Origin: Paraburkholderia phytofirmans PsJN
GTDB lineage: Bacteria; Pseudomonadota; Gammaproteobacteria; Burkholderiales; Burkholderiaceae
Reading direction: 5' to 3'
Assembly (NCBI RefSeq): GCF_000020125.1
Contig: NC_010676.1
Coordinates: forward strand, 2,046,001-2,110,000
DNA length: 64,000 nt
The position numbers and the translations under genes were made by a program. The notes beneath the pieces are model-generated. The model made no database searches and was not told the DNA's origin. It worked only from the letters and a program-made list of their open reading frames with translations. Shown here in pieces: positions 9,672 to 19,600 of this stretch (position 1 is its first letter; each line of letters opens with the position of its first letter).

Positions 9672-10592
9672 ATGGACATTCGCTGCGGCACCGCAGGCTG
9701 GACCGACAAGACGCTGATTGCCTGCAAGCGGTTTTATCCGCGCGGCAGCAGCAGCGCCGAGGCACGTCTGCGTTTTTATGCCTCGCAGTTCCCGCTGGTC
9801 GAAGTAGATTCGGCCTACTACGCGATGCCTTCGGCGAGCAACGCGCAATTGTGGTTCGAGCGCACGCCCGAAGGCTTCACGTTCAACTTCAAGGCGTTCC
9901 GTCTTTTCACCGGGCATCAGACATCGCCCGACGCGTTGCCGCGAGACATTGCGATGGCGCTGCCTGACGGCATCATCAGCGCGCGCAAGAAGAACGTGTA
10001 CTACCGCGACATGCCGGGCGATATCCGCGACGAACTGTGGCAGCGCTATCGGGAAGCGCTCGAACCGCTGCGCGCGAGCCGGCGGCTCGGCGCCGTGCTG
10101 TTTCAGTTCGCGCCGTGGATCACGCGCGCGCCGGACGGCCTCGCGCTGGTCGAAGAGTGCCGGGCGCGGATGGCGGGCTACATGATGGCGGCCGAGTTTC
10201 GCAATCAATCGTGGTTCGATGACGAGCATGCGGCATGGTCGCTCGAATTTTTGCGCGAGCGCGGCATTGTGCATGTGATCGTCGACGCACCGCCGGACGT
10301 GAGCAATCGCGTGCATACGGTCTGGGAAGTGACGAATCCCGCCCTGGCGATGGTGCGTCTGCATGGACGCAACACACAGACGTGGGGCGCGACTGGCGCG
10401 GCGAGTGCCGCGGATCGCTTTGACTATGACTATAGCGAGGCGGAACTGACGGATCTGGCCGTCCCGATCCGCGCGATCGCGCGACGGGCCGGACGCACGC
10501 ATGTCATTTTCAACAATTGCTTCGAGGATCAGGGGCAGCGGAATGCGAGAACTTTGATGAGCGTTCTGGAGGGAATTAAGGACGCGCCTTGA
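9672..10592 (+). CDS. DUF72 (YecE-like) TIM-barrel protein
   Basis: 306 residues. The N-terminal RCGTAGWTDKTLI and the nearby EVDSAYYAMPS are DUF72 signatures, followed by FTFNFKAFRLFTGH and C-terminal MVRLHGRN and IFNNCFEDQG motifs. The family has a TIM-barrel fold and no firmly established reaction. The chosen ATG at 9672 gives the conserved MDIRCGTAGW start; the frame continues upstream only inside the kinase gene. It begins 34 bases after the hybrid kinase and is probably co-transcribed with it. Cytoplasmic, no signal peptide. Confidence 0.88.
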   Translation: MDIRCGTAGWTDKTLIACKRFYPRGSSSAEARLRFYASQFPLVEVDSAYYAMPSASNAQLWFERTPEGFTFNFKAFRLFTGHQTSPDALPRDIAMALPDGIISARKKNVYYRDMPGDIRDELWQRYREALEPLRASRRLGAVLFQFAPWITRAPDGLALVEECRARMAGYMMAAEFRNQSWFDDEHAAWSLEFLRERGIVHVIVDAPPDVSNRVHTVWEVTNPALAMVRLHGRNTQTWGATGAASAADRFDYDYSEAELTDLAVPIRAIARRAGRTHVIFNNCFEDQGQRNARTLMSVLEGIKDAP

Positions 10593-10912
10593 GCCGTTTT
10601 GATGGCGGTTTAAAAAATAGGTCCATTAGGATTTTTTCCATTGCCTTTGCTTTAACGCAGCCACCTCGCCATAGGCGTGAGTTATCGCGCTTTTCGTAAT
10701 TTCAACCGTGCATGGATTGCGGGCATCCGGTGTATGCCACGCCTAGCCGCCGTTGCAGTCGCACGGCCGAGCGGAGTAATGACCTTGGTGGATGCCCAAA
10801 AAAATCCGCTAGCTGCAAATCAAAGTACGCGGCACGGTAAGTGCTCCATTCGTGATCAAGCAGGCGGCAATCGTCTGCGTCTTTATTCCAGTTCTACAAG
10901 GAGAGACAGATC
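10593..10912. other. Intergenic region, no gene recognised
   Basis: 320 bases, more AT-rich than its surroundings, with A- and T-runs near 10610-10640 but no GC hairpin in front of them. A short frame covering the right half has a poor start and unremarkable translation. It likely holds the promoter of the small secreted protein at 10913; a small RNA cannot be excluded but nothing supports one. Confidence 0.4.
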
Positions 10913-11242
10913 ATGAACAAGGCAACCAGAAGCTTAATCGCGGCCGTCGCCGCACTCGCTCTGTCAGGCGGCGCTTTCGCACAGGCGGCCGGAGGTTCGA
11001 GCGGCGCCGGTTCGTCGGGCAGCACCGCTAGCCCGGCAAACCAGATGAACCAAATGAACGGCGCAAACGGCGGCTACGGCACGCCAAGCGGCACCAACTC
11101 GGATAGCGGCATGTCCGGCCGGCCGGCGCCGAACTCGGGCCTGCCGAGCGGGAACAGCACTTCGGCCGGCACCAGCGCTCCCAAGACCAACAACACGCTG
11201 GCGACTCCGAGCGTCGTTTCGCCGGCCGCCGGCCAGCAGTAG
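10913..11242 (+). CDS. Small secreted Ser/Gly/Asn-rich protein
   Basis: 109 residues. A strong Shine-Dalgarno (AAGGAGAGA) sits 8 bases before the ATG. A typical Sec signal peptide (about residues 1-23, ending GGAFAQA) is followed by a low-complexity tail rich in S, G, N, P and T with two NQMN repeats near residue 44. No cysteine, so not a lipoprotein. The mature part looks disordered. Small exported proteins of this kind are common in Burkholderiales but I cannot name a function. It stands alone, between the DUF72 gene and a convergent LysR gene. Confidence 0.75.
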   Translation: MNKATRSLIAAVAALALSGGAFAQAAGGSSGAGSSGSTASPANQMNQMNGANGGYGTPSGTNSDSGMSGRPAPNSGLPSGNSTSAGTSAPKTNNTLATPSVVSPAAGQQ

Positions 11243-11431
11243 TTCTCTACAGTAGTTGCTAGAGAGATGACAACCAGCCGCGAATAAGCGCAAACGCTTC
11301 AATCGCAAGATGAGTTAGTGCGAGCGTCGCTCGAAATGGCGGCGAACCGGCACTACTCATTGTGCGCTTTCGATACCCCGGCTGGTTGCATACCCTGATG
11401 GTCGCCTAATAACACCGCGCGGCGACAAGGC

Positions 11432-12340
11432 TCAGTGATTGAATTTAACGTGCTCGATGAACGCGCGCAGTTTGGGCAACGCCTGATGTCTGCCCGAGTG
11501 GTATAGAAAGACGCCCGGCGTCGTGACGGCGAACGGCATCAATACCGTTTCCACTCGGCCATCGGCAATCGGCGCCGCGGCAATTGGCCCCGGCACGTGC
11601 GCCAGCCCCACTCCTCGAATCGCTGCTCCGAGGAGTGTGGGATAGTCTTGCGCGATAAGCGGCCCGGAGACGATTGCCTCGACTGCCTTGTGGCCGTCGA
11701 CAAAAGGCCACGGCGCGATGGCCCCGTTCGAGCGACGCATGCGCAGGCAATGATGGCTTCGCAGATCGTCGATGCGCTCCGGCCGGCCGCATCGGCGAAA
11801 ATAATCAGGGTTGCCAACGACCATGAAAGGAAACGGCGGAGTCAGTCGCACCGCGACCATGTCCGCTTCGATGAACTGGCCCATGCGGACGCCGGCGTCG
11901 AATCCCTCGGCCGCCAGATCGACCAACTCCGCGCTGGCGACCACCTCGACCTCCACCTCGGGATAAGCCCGGCAAAATGATGCGATCAACGGCTCCAACA
12001 CGATCGGCACTGCCGCGCTCGGCACCGAGAGGCGCAACAGCCCCGCCGGTTTCTGTCCGAGTTCACGCGCGAGTTCGCTTGCACCGATGAGTTCTTCGAA
12101 GGCGGGCTTCGCCCGTGAAAGGAAGCGTTCGCCTGCTTCCGTCAGGCCGACGCTGCGTGTGGTGCGCACAAAAAGCGCAGCGCCCACGCGTGCCTCGAGC
12201 ATGCGTATTGTCTGGCTGATGGCCGAAGGCGTCACGCCAAGCTGCGCGGCAGCCCGACGAAAGCTGCGGTGCTCGGCCACGCTAAGAAACGCCTCGACAC
12301 CGTCGAGCGCGCCTTGCCGGACTGTGAAGTTCTGCTTCAT
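11432..12340 (-). CDS. LysR-family transcriptional regulator
   Basis: 302 residues. The N-terminal winged HTH (about 13-70) shows FLSVAEHRSFRRAAAQLGVT, PSAISQTIRMLE and GLTEAGERFL, followed by a LysR substrate-binding domain to the C-terminus. It belongs to the subgroup with the RTTRSVGLTEAG signature that often controls a divergent oxidoreductase or transporter. Here the divergent neighbour is a small multi-spanning membrane protein at 12561, the natural candidate target. The intergenic region holds TATC-GCG-GATA at 12354-12364, a possible half of its binding site. The effector is unknown. Confidence 0.9.
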   Translation of the reverse strand: MKQNFTVRQGALDGVEAFLSVAEHRSFRRAAAQLGVTPSAISQTIRMLEARVGAALFVRTTRSVGLTEAGERFLSRAKPAFEELIGASELARELGQKPAGLLRLSVPSAAVPIVLEPLIASFCRAYPEVEVEVVASAELVDLAAEGFDAGVRMGQFIEADMVAVRLTPPFPFMVVGNPDYFRRCGRPERIDDLRSHHCLRMRRSNGAIAPWPFVDGHKAVEAIVSGPLIAQDYPTLLGAAIRGVGLAHVPGPIAAAPIADGRVETVLMPFAVTTPGVFLYHSGRHQALPKLRAFIEHVKFNH

Positions 12341-12560
12341 GACCCGTGAATATTATCGCGGATAGTCGCTCGCCGAAAGCGGACTTAGACTCTGCTTGCG
12401 GATCAGGAGCGCTGGCATGCCGACTCCCGGCGTGGCGATGGCCCCCCACTCTCGTGCAACCTTCCGGCCCATCCGGGACGAAATCTTCCGCAGGGCCGGC
12501 TCGGCCTCTCGACCGCAGTGTTCGATACCGCGCCGATCAACACCTGTTAGGAGTTCAGCA

Positions 12561-13088
12561 ATGTCACCCGAAATCCTTTTCCAGACACAGCTCGTTCTCG
12601 GCTATGTCGCATGGTTGCCTTGCCTCGTCGTGTACGTCCTGCCCCGGCTCAAGTCGATGGACCGCGCCGGCGCGCTGCGCGCCATTGCTACGCTGCACAG
12701 CTTCCGGTTCTTCGGGCTTGTGTTCATCCTTCCGGGCGTGGTCGGCCCCAATCTGCCGGCCGGCTTCTCCCAGTTCGCCGCTTATGCCGACTTCGCAACC
12801 GGCGTGCTGGCCATGCTGGCGTTGCTCACCTTCAGGATGCGTCCGATCTTCTATTTCTTTGTGTTCGCCTTCAATGTCGTGGGCGCGGCCGACATCGTCG
12901 TCGACTATTATCATGCGACCCGCCTCGACCTTCCCGCCATGGCTGGGCAGTTCGGCGCCACCTACGCAATCCCGATCATCTACGTGCCGCTGCTGATGCT
13001 GACGCACGCAGTCGCGTTCTACTTGCTGATGCGGCCACAGACGAGAGCGGCGTGGGCTTTGGCCGGTGATGCCGCCTCCTCGCGCTGA
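12561..13088 (+). CDS. Small integral membrane protein, unknown function
   Basis: 175 residues, about five hydrophobic segments (near 8-28, 45-65, 72-90, 92-110 and 130-155). TAGGAG precedes the ATG at 12561 by six bases, so I chose this start over the upstream in-frame one. No family motif recognised; charged residues cluster in short loops and the C-terminus is AWALAGDAASSR. It is divergent from a LysR gene and the next gene on the same strand starts 29 bases on. It could be a small transporter or an enzyme's membrane partner, but neither is shown. Confidence 0.75.
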   Translation: MSPEILFQTQLVLGYVAWLPCLVVYVLPRLKSMDRAGALRAIATLHSFRFFGLVFILPGVVGPNLPAGFSQFAAYADFATGVLAMLALLTFRMRPIFYFFVFAFNVVGAADIVVDYYHATRLDLPAMAGQFGATYAIPIIYVPLLMLTHAVAFYLLMRPQTRAAWALAGDAASSR

Positions 13089-13117
13089 CACACTTTGTGT
13101 ATATGAAGGATGCCCGG

Positions 13118-13858
13118 ATGCGATACAGCAAGGAATTCTTTGCTTTGCAAATCCGCTTTGCGCGGGTCGTAGTCGCGCTGACCGACAGGCCGATCGACGA
13201 GGTGTTGCTCGACTATACGAATATCTACGTCCGCTTCGGACTAGGTCGGGCCTTTGATCGAGATGATCCAACGTGGCGGCGTTACGCGGATGGCTTGAGC
13301 CAAACGGCCGACATATCCGACTGGACATATCGCTTCTACCTCGAACAGAAAACCGAAGCTCCCCGAGCGCAGATAGTCAAGACGTCTGGTTGCTTCTCGT
13401 ATGCGAGGCAAGGTCCGGCATGCGTGCGCGTTCACTTTCGGAATATCGAACCGGCCGCGATCTCTCCTTTGAGCATCGACCGTTTGCCCGAACGGCTCGC
13501 CGAACTCCGCGCGCTTTTCGACCACGTAGCACATAACCAGCAGGAAGCGACACGCGTCGCCGGGACTTCATGGCTTTATAACCTGCGGGCTTATCGACGG
13601 TGCTTTCCGCAAGCTTACGTCGCGAGCGCCGTGGTCGCTGAAGCGCGATTTCGCAACATGCCTTTGTGGGGGCAATTTCTGGATCGCAACGGGCTAGTCA
13701 GAATTGATGCTGCTGAGGATTTCGTCCGGCGGTTGTCGAACGTGAAGCATGTTCGCGATCTGGCGAGTTGCTTTCCACTTCAGGCGCTCGCGGTGGAAGC
13801 GCCTATTGAAGACTTCTACGCCTTTTATGGGTTGGCCGCTGGTGGCCGTCACGGGTAG
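13118..13858 (+). CDS. Hypothetical protein
   Basis: 246 residues from the ATG at 13118, which has AAGGA seven bases upstream; in-frame GTG and ATG codons at 13097 and 13103 are possible but lack a ribosome site. No signal peptide or membrane span; several conserved-looking aromatic and Arg-rich helices (LDYTNIYVRFGLGRAF, SWLYNLRAYRRCFP). I do not recognise the family. Codon use and GC are slightly below the neighbours. It follows the membrane protein at 12561 by 29 bases and may be co-transcribed. Confidence 0.65.
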   Translation: MRYSKEFFALQIRFARVVVALTDRPIDEVLLDYTNIYVRFGLGRAFDRDDPTWRRYADGLSQTADISDWTYRFYLEQKTEAPRAQIVKTSGCFSYARQGPACVRVHFRNIEPAAISPLSIDRLPERLAELRALFDHVAHNQQEATRVAGTSWLYNLRAYRRCFPQAYVASAVVAEARFRNMPLWGQFLDRNGLVRIDAAEDFVRRLSNVKHVRDLASCFPLQALAVEAPIEDFYAFYGLAAGGRHG

Positions 13859-14236
13859 CGCCCGCTCCCGGACGATCACCATTGAACCTATGCCGGAACG
13901 AAGGTTCTGACGCATGTTCGGCCATGTCGATACCACATCGCGATCGTCGCGATCGTCCCGGCGATCACCCGTTTGTGCGGCGCCGCCGCAGATGTCTATC
14001 GTGATCATCCGCAGCGCGCTCTTTATCCTGCCGCCGGTAATCCGGCTTATATTGATGTTAGGCGCGTCCCCGCATCAACGGGATTACCAGTTCAGCGCGA
14101 TCGCCGCCCTCGTGCCGGCATGGCATGAAATGCGCGCCACGCACGCGCCCTGGTATGATGCCGATGGCACGCCTTTCGTGGAGTCCGGTTCCCGGTTGCT
14201 CCTCACGCAGCCTGTCTTTTCGTCACGAGAACCATC
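13859..14236. other. Intergenic region, no gene recognised
   Basis: 378 bases. Overlapping short frames exist in both directions but none has a convincing start or composition. It contains the small tandem repeat at 13938-13955 and presumably the promoter of the membrane protein at 14237. Confidence 0.4.
13938..13955. repeat. Tandem 9-bp repeat TCGCGATCG x2
   Basis: Two exact head-to-tail copies of TCGCGATCG, each containing the palindromes TCGCGA and CGATCG. A third partial match (GGCGATC) follows about 10 bases on. Function unknown; position is about 280 bases upstream of the small membrane protein gene. Confidence 0.6.
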
Positions 14237-14503
14237 ATGCCCGTCCAACCCGACAAAGTCCCCGCTGCCAGCGCCGCACCGCACAAGGGCCCGCGCAAGG
14301 TCATGCCGATCGCCGCGCGCAATCTTCTGATGGTGGCCGCAGGCGTCGTGGTCTTCGCGATCGTCGCGACCATCGTGCTTTACGGTCCGATTACGTACGG
14401 CGACCAGATTCCGAACTTCGGCATCATCCTCATGCTGACCGTGCCGGTGATCGCGGGCGTGGCGTTCCGCGTCGGGCTGGATGCATGGTTCGACCGGAAG
14501 TGA
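14237..14503 (+). CDS. Small two-span membrane protein
   Basis: 88 residues. A Lys/Pro-rich cytoplasmic start is followed by two hydrophobic segments (about 30-50 and 60-78) and ends FDRK. No family recognised beyond a general small inner-membrane protein. It is convergent with the sensor kinase at 14547, with 43 bases between the stops. Start ATG chosen as the first methionine in a well-composed frame; the Shine-Dalgarno is weak (ACGAGAA). Confidence 0.7.
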   Translation: MPVQPDKVPAASAAPHKGPRKVMPIAARNLLMVAAGVVVFAIVATIVLYGPITYGDQIPNFGIILMLTVPVIAGVAFRVGLDAWFDRK

Positions 14504-14546
14504 ACGGCGCCCGCCTCGACAGCACGCCGTGTGAACGCCGCCACGT

Positions 14547-15902
14547 CTAGCGTGTCGAGGCGCCAAGCGGCAGCACCACCCACACCTCGAGCCCACCGCC
14601 TTCGCGCGTATGAAACTCCAGACTGCCGCCATGCAAGCGCGCGATCCGCTCGACGATCGCCAGCCCCAACCCGGTGCCGCCGCTGTGCGTACGCGCATTG
14701 CGGCCGCGCTGGAACGGCGCCTTCAGTTGTTCCAGCTCCTGAGCTGAAAGACCTTTGCCGCGATCGCCGACCGCAACGTACACTGCCTCGCGCGTAGCCC
14801 AGCTTCGCACCGCCAGTCCGCTTCCGCCGTAGACGATCGCGTTCTGCATCAGGTTCATCAGCAGCCGCATCATGCTGATCGGCCGGTACGGCACGGCGGG
14901 CAACGTTGCGAGCGACAGCTCGAACTCGTGCCCCAGCCCCGCGAAATCCCCCGCCAGCCGTTCGATCAACGCATTCAGATCGCCGGGCTCCGGCTGCTCG
15001 CGCTCACCGCTGCCGGCGTAGTCCATGAACTGCTGCAAGATCGTTTCGATCTGGTCCAGATACGATTCGGCGGCGACCACGAAGCTGCTGTCGCTGTCGT
15101 TGGGCATCGCCATCGCCATCGAGAGACGCAGCTTGGTCAACGGCGTGCGGATGTCGTGCGAGATGCCCGCGAGCATCAGCGCGCGCGTCGCCTCGGCTTG
15201 CTGCAACGCCTGCGTCATCTGATTGAAGGCGCCGCTCACCGCGGCGATTTCCGTGGGGCCGTCGGTCGGCAATGGCGCGGGCGTTTCGCCGGCGCTCACG
15301 CGGCGCGCCGCGCGCGTCAACTCCTGAAGCGGCCGGTTGAGGTGGCGCTGAATCAGGTAGCCGGTCAACGCCGCCAGCGCGCCCAGTCCGAGCGACAGCA
15401 GGATGGCGGCGTCGAGTCCGTTGCCCTGCGCGTCTTCGGGAATCGGCAGCGCGATCCAGTACGGCGTTTGCGGCGCATCGGCCGGCGCGTGCATACGGAT
15501 CCACAGGCGTTGGCCGCCCAGCGTTTGCCAGCGCGCCGGCATGTCGGCGGGCAAATGCGCGCGCAAGCTCTCGAGAAACACGTTGCGCTGATAGGTGCGG
15601 TACGCGCGCATGAGATTCGGCGGCGGCGCGGCAGCGGCTTCGTCCGGCGCCTGGGCGCGGGCGTCGAGGCGCGCGGTCAAGCCTTGGCGCGCCGCGGGCG
15701 GCGTGGCCGCGAGCAGATTGTCGAGCGTCGTCACATACGTGGCGAACACGGCAGCCGCGCGCTCGACGCGCGGCCGCTGCACATAGTGCAGCAACACACC
15801 GAGCGCGCACACCTGGCTCAACATCACGAGCGCGATCAGCAGCGCGATATTGCGCGCGAGCAGCGTTCTCGGCAGCAACCGGTGCAATAGCGGGCGCGTC
15901 AT
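14547..15902 (-). CDS. EnvZ-type sensor histidine kinase of RND operon 1
   Basis: 451 residues from the ATG at 15902, which overlaps the regulator stop by four bases (ATGA); longer in-frame starts lie inside the regulator gene. Transmembrane segments near 18-40 and 165-190 enclose a periplasmic sensor loop of about 125 residues, followed by a HAMP domain, an H-box (GISHDIRTPLTKLRLSM), and HATPase boxes (LMQNAIVYGG, DRGKGL, GTGLGLAIV). It phosphorylates the OmpR-type regulator next to it. Being the last gene of the efflux operon suggests that the pump and its sensor are expressed together. The input signal is unknown. Confidence 0.9.
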   Translation of the reverse strand: MTRPLLHRLLPRTLLARNIALLIALVMLSQVCALGVLLHYVQRPRVERAAAVFATYVTTLDNLLAATPPAARQGLTARLDARAQAPDEAAAAPPPNLMRAYRTYQRNVFLESLRAHLPADMPARWQTLGGQRLWIRMHAPADAPQTPYWIALPIPEDAQGNGLDAAILLSLGLGALAALTGYLIQRHLNRPLQELTRAARRVSAGETPAPLPTDGPTEIAAVSGAFNQMTQALQQAEATRALMLAGISHDIRTPLTKLRLSMAMAMPNDSDSSFVVAAESYLDQIETILQQFMDYAGSGEREQPEPGDLNALIERLAGDFAGLGHEFELSLATLPAVPYRPISMMRLLMNLMQNAIVYGGSGLAVRSWATREAVYVAVGDRGKGLSAQELEQLKAPFQRGRNARTHSGGTGLGLAIVERIARLHGGSLEFHTREGGGLEVWVVLPLGASTR

Positions 15903-16612
15903 GAGTCCACGTCCGCGACCAGCATGTAGCCCACGCCCCACACAGTCTTGATGAAGCGCGGCTTGGACGGATCGTCCTCGACGATCTGCCGCAGCCGCAG
16001 CACCTGCACGTCGATGCTGCGATCGAGCGCATCGTGATCGCGGCCCCGCGCGCGCGCCAGCAGATTGTCGCGGCTCACCGGCCGGTTCGGCGACGACGCC
16101 AGCGCGATCAGCAGCAGCATCTGCGCGGAGTGAATCTCCAGCAACTCGCCCGCGCGCGACAGCTGCTGCTTGACGATATCGAGCGAGAAATCGCCGAAGC
16201 TCACGCTTTGCGAGGTGACGGTGACATCGCCCGAGGCGAGCTTCTGGCGGCGCAGCAGCGCGTTGATGCGCGCCACCAGTTCACGCGGCAGAAACGGTTT
16301 GGCGAGGTAGTCGTCGGCGCCGGTTTCGAGGCCGACCACTCTGTCGAGCGGGTCGCCCTTCGCGGTCAGCATCAGGATCGGCAAGGTCTGGCCCTGCTCG
16401 CGCAGGCGGGCGCAAATGGCGAGGCCGTCTTCTTCGCCGATCATCAGATCGAGCACCAGCAGATCGAAGGGCTCGCGCTCCAGATAGCGGTCGAGGCGCT
16501 TGCCATCCTCGGCGACGCGCACGTCGAAGCCGTGCCCGCGCAGAAAGCGCTGCAGCATGTTGCGCAATTCGACTTCGTCGTCGAGCACGATGATTTTGGC
16601 GGGGCGATCCAT
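15899..16612 (-). CDS. OmpR-family response regulator of RND operon 1
   Basis: 237 residues: a receiver domain (phospho-acceptor Asp55 in LLVLDLMIGEEDG, acidic pair VLDDE, switch Lys in YLAKPF) and an OmpR-type winged HTH (about 135-232, ending FIKTVWGVGYMLVA). It starts 21 bases after the RND pump stop and overlaps the kinase gene by four bases. Likely controls its own operon; a pair of ATGTC repeats spaced by one helical turn lies upstream of the first gene (22947-22961). Confidence 0.92.
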   Translation of the reverse strand: MDRPAKIIVLDDEVELRNMLQRFLRGHGFDVRVAEDGKRLDRYLEREPFDLLVLDLMIGEEDGLAICARLREQGQTLPILMLTAKGDPLDRVVGLETGADDYLAKPFLPRELVARINALLRRQKLASGDVTVTSQSVSFGDFSLDIVKQQLSRAGELLEIHSAQMLLLIALASSPNRPVSRDNLLARARGRDHDALDRSIDVQVLRLRQIVEDDPSKPRFIKTVWGVGYMLVADVDS

Positions 16613-16633
16613 GCGAATGCTCCTCGATTCAGG

Positions 16634-19600
16634 CTAGGCGTCGGGCGGCGTTTTCCGTGCCGCGTGCCGTTCGCCCAGGCGCTGCAACAGCACGTAGAAC
16701 GACGGAATGAACAGCACGGCGATGCAGGTGGAAGCGAGCATCCCCGAAAATACCGCAATCCCGAGCGAGCGTCGCGCGCTGGCGCTCGCGCCGGTGGCGA
16801 TCACGAGCGGCACCACGCCGAGAATGAACGCGAACGAGGTCATCATGATCGGCCGGAACCGCAGGCGCGCGGCTTCGATCGCCGCCTCGGTTATGCCGAC
16901 ACCCTGCGCGCGCAGATGCCGCGCGAATTCGACGATCAGGATCGCGTTCTTCGCCGACAGCGCGATCAGCAGCACGAGACCGATCTGCGTGTACAGGTTG
17001 TTGGCGGCGCCGAGCGCGGCGAGCGTGCCCGCCGTGCCGAGCAAGGCGAGCGGCACCGCCAGCACCACGGCGACCGGCAGCAGCCAGCTTTCGTATTGCG
17101 CGGCCAGCACGCAGAACACCAGCAATACGCCCACGGCGAACACCCAGTACGCCGAATTGCCGACCAGTTTCTCCTGATACGACATCGCGGTCCATTCATA
17201 GCCGATGCCCGTGGGCAGAATGCGCGCGGCTTCCTGCTCGAACGCCTTGATCGCGTCGCCCGTGCTGTAGCCCGCCGCCGGATTGCCGTTGATAGCCGCG
17301 GCCGGCGCGAGGTTATACAGCGTCGCCACCGCCGGGCCGACGCTCGTATGCGCGTCGGTGAAGGTGCCTAGCTCGACCATGTGGCCGCTGTTGCTGCGGA
17401 TCTGCAAGCGGCGAATGTCGTCGGTTTCGCGGCGGAATGCGCCGTCCGCCTGCACGAACACCGGGAACGTATGATTGAAGGTCGTGAACTGATTCACGTA
17501 GCTCGACCCGACATAGTCCTGCAGCAGATCGAACACATTGCCGACCGGCACTTGCAGCGACTCCGCCTTGGCGCGATCGAGCGTGAGTTCGACAGTCGGC
17601 ACGGACGCGCGGAACGGGCTGAATACGCGCTGCAATTCGGGGCGTTTCGATACGCCGGCGATCAAGGCATCGGTGGCGTCCTGCAGGCGCTGATAGTTTT
17701 GCGAGCCGTCGGTCAGCATGACCTGCATCTGCACGCCGCCGCTGTTGCCGAGTCCCTGGATCGGCGGCGGCACGATCACCACGGAGCGGATATCGGGCAG
17801 CTTCGCCAGTTCGCTGTTCATTCGCAAATATAACGAGCGCAGGTCTTGCCCTTTGCCGCGTTTGCTCCAGTCGTCGAGCGTGACGTAGATCAGCGCGGAA
17901 TTCGGCAGCGAGGCGTTGTTGTCCAACGGCGAGATGCCGCCGATCGACACCACGTGACTCACGCCAGGAATCGCACCAATGCGTTTCTCGATCTGCGTGC
18001 TCGCCTCGCGCGTGCGTCCGAGCGAAGCGGCGTCGGCGAGTTGTGCGGCGATCAGTACGTAGCCCTGATCTTCGAGCGGAATGAAGCTGGTTGGAATGCG
18101 CGTGAGCAGAAACGCGGAGCCCGCGCCGAGTACCAGCGCGATCACCAGCGCAAGCCCGCAGCGCGCGACGAACCACGACACCACGCGCACGTAGCCCTTT
18201 TCGACTCGAACATAACCCTTGTCGAACACGCGATACACGATATTCGGCTTGCCGGGCCGCGCATGCCGCAGCCAGCGCACGCTTTGCACCGGCTTGAGCG
18301 TCACCGCATTGATCGCGCTGATCACCGTGGTGGCCACGACCACCAGCGCAAATTGACGGTACATCTGTCCGGTCACGCCGCCGAGAAACGCCGACGGTAA
18401 AAACACCGAAATCAGCACCAGCGTAATGCCGATGATGGGCCCGAGCAGTTCATGCATCGCGTCGATGGCGGCCTGCTTCGGCGTCTTGCCCTGCTCGATA
18501 TGTTGCGTGATGCCTTCCACCACCACGATCGCATCATCCACCACGATACCGATGGCCAGCACGATCGCGAACAAGGTCAACAGGTTGATCGAGAAGCCAA
18601 GCATATAGATTGCGCCGAACGTGCCGATGATAGTCACCGGAATCGTCGTGGCCGGCACCAGCATCGCGCGCCAGTTCTGCAAAAACAGCAGGATCACCGC
18701 GAGCACGAGCAAGGCGGCTTCGAACAGCGTCTTGTACACGTCGATCACCGATTGCCGCACGAAGGTGGTCGTGTCGAACGGCAACTGATAACTGACGCCT
18801 TTCGGCATGTCTTTCGCCAGACGCGCCATGGTTGCCTTCACCGCGTTGCCCACTTCCAGTGCATTCGCTTCGGGCAACTGATAAATGGCGATGCCCGCCG
18901 CCGGCTTGCCGTCGAGATTGAAGAACTGCCCGTAACTCGACGAGCCGAGTTCGGTACGCCCTACATCACGAATCCGCACGAAATGGCCGCCGTTATCCGG
19001 ATCGGCCTTGACGATGATGTCGTCGAATTCGTGCGGGTCGGAAAGCGCGCCGCGCATCGTCACCGTGAGCTGGAAAGCCTGGCCGCCCGAGTTCGGCTCG
19101 GAACCGAGCTGGCCCGCGCTCACGTCCTTGCTTTGGCTCTGGATCGCGTTCATCACGTCGGCGGCGGTCAGATTGCGCTCGCTCAGCTTCTGCGGATCAA
19201 GCCAGACGCGCATGCTGTATTGCCCCGTGCCGAATACGGTCACGTCGCCCACGCCCGGCAAACGCGCGAGCGTGTCGCGCAGATAGATCACCGCGTAGTT
19301 GCTCAGAAACAGCGAATCGTATTTTGGATCCGGCGATTGCAGCGTGTAGAGCTGCAGAATCGCGGTCGAACGCTTGCGCACGGTCACGCCCTGCTGCTGC
19401 ACTGCCTGCGGCAATTGCGCGGTCGCCGCCGAGACGCGGTTCTGCACCAGCACCTGCGCCTTGTCGACATCCGTGCCGACGGCGAACGTGACCGTGAGCG
19501 TGTAGGTGCCGTCGTTGGTGCTGGTCGACTGCATGTACAGCGCGTTTTCCACGCCGTTGACCTGGGTTTCGATCGGCAGCGCCACGCGGTCGATCAGCGT

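Noticed and set aside
14513..14561. 9-bp inverted repeat GCCTCGACA / TGTCGAGGC near the end of the small membrane protein gene
   Set aside because: The loop is about 31 bases and one arm lies in the sensor kinase gene; too loose to call a terminator.
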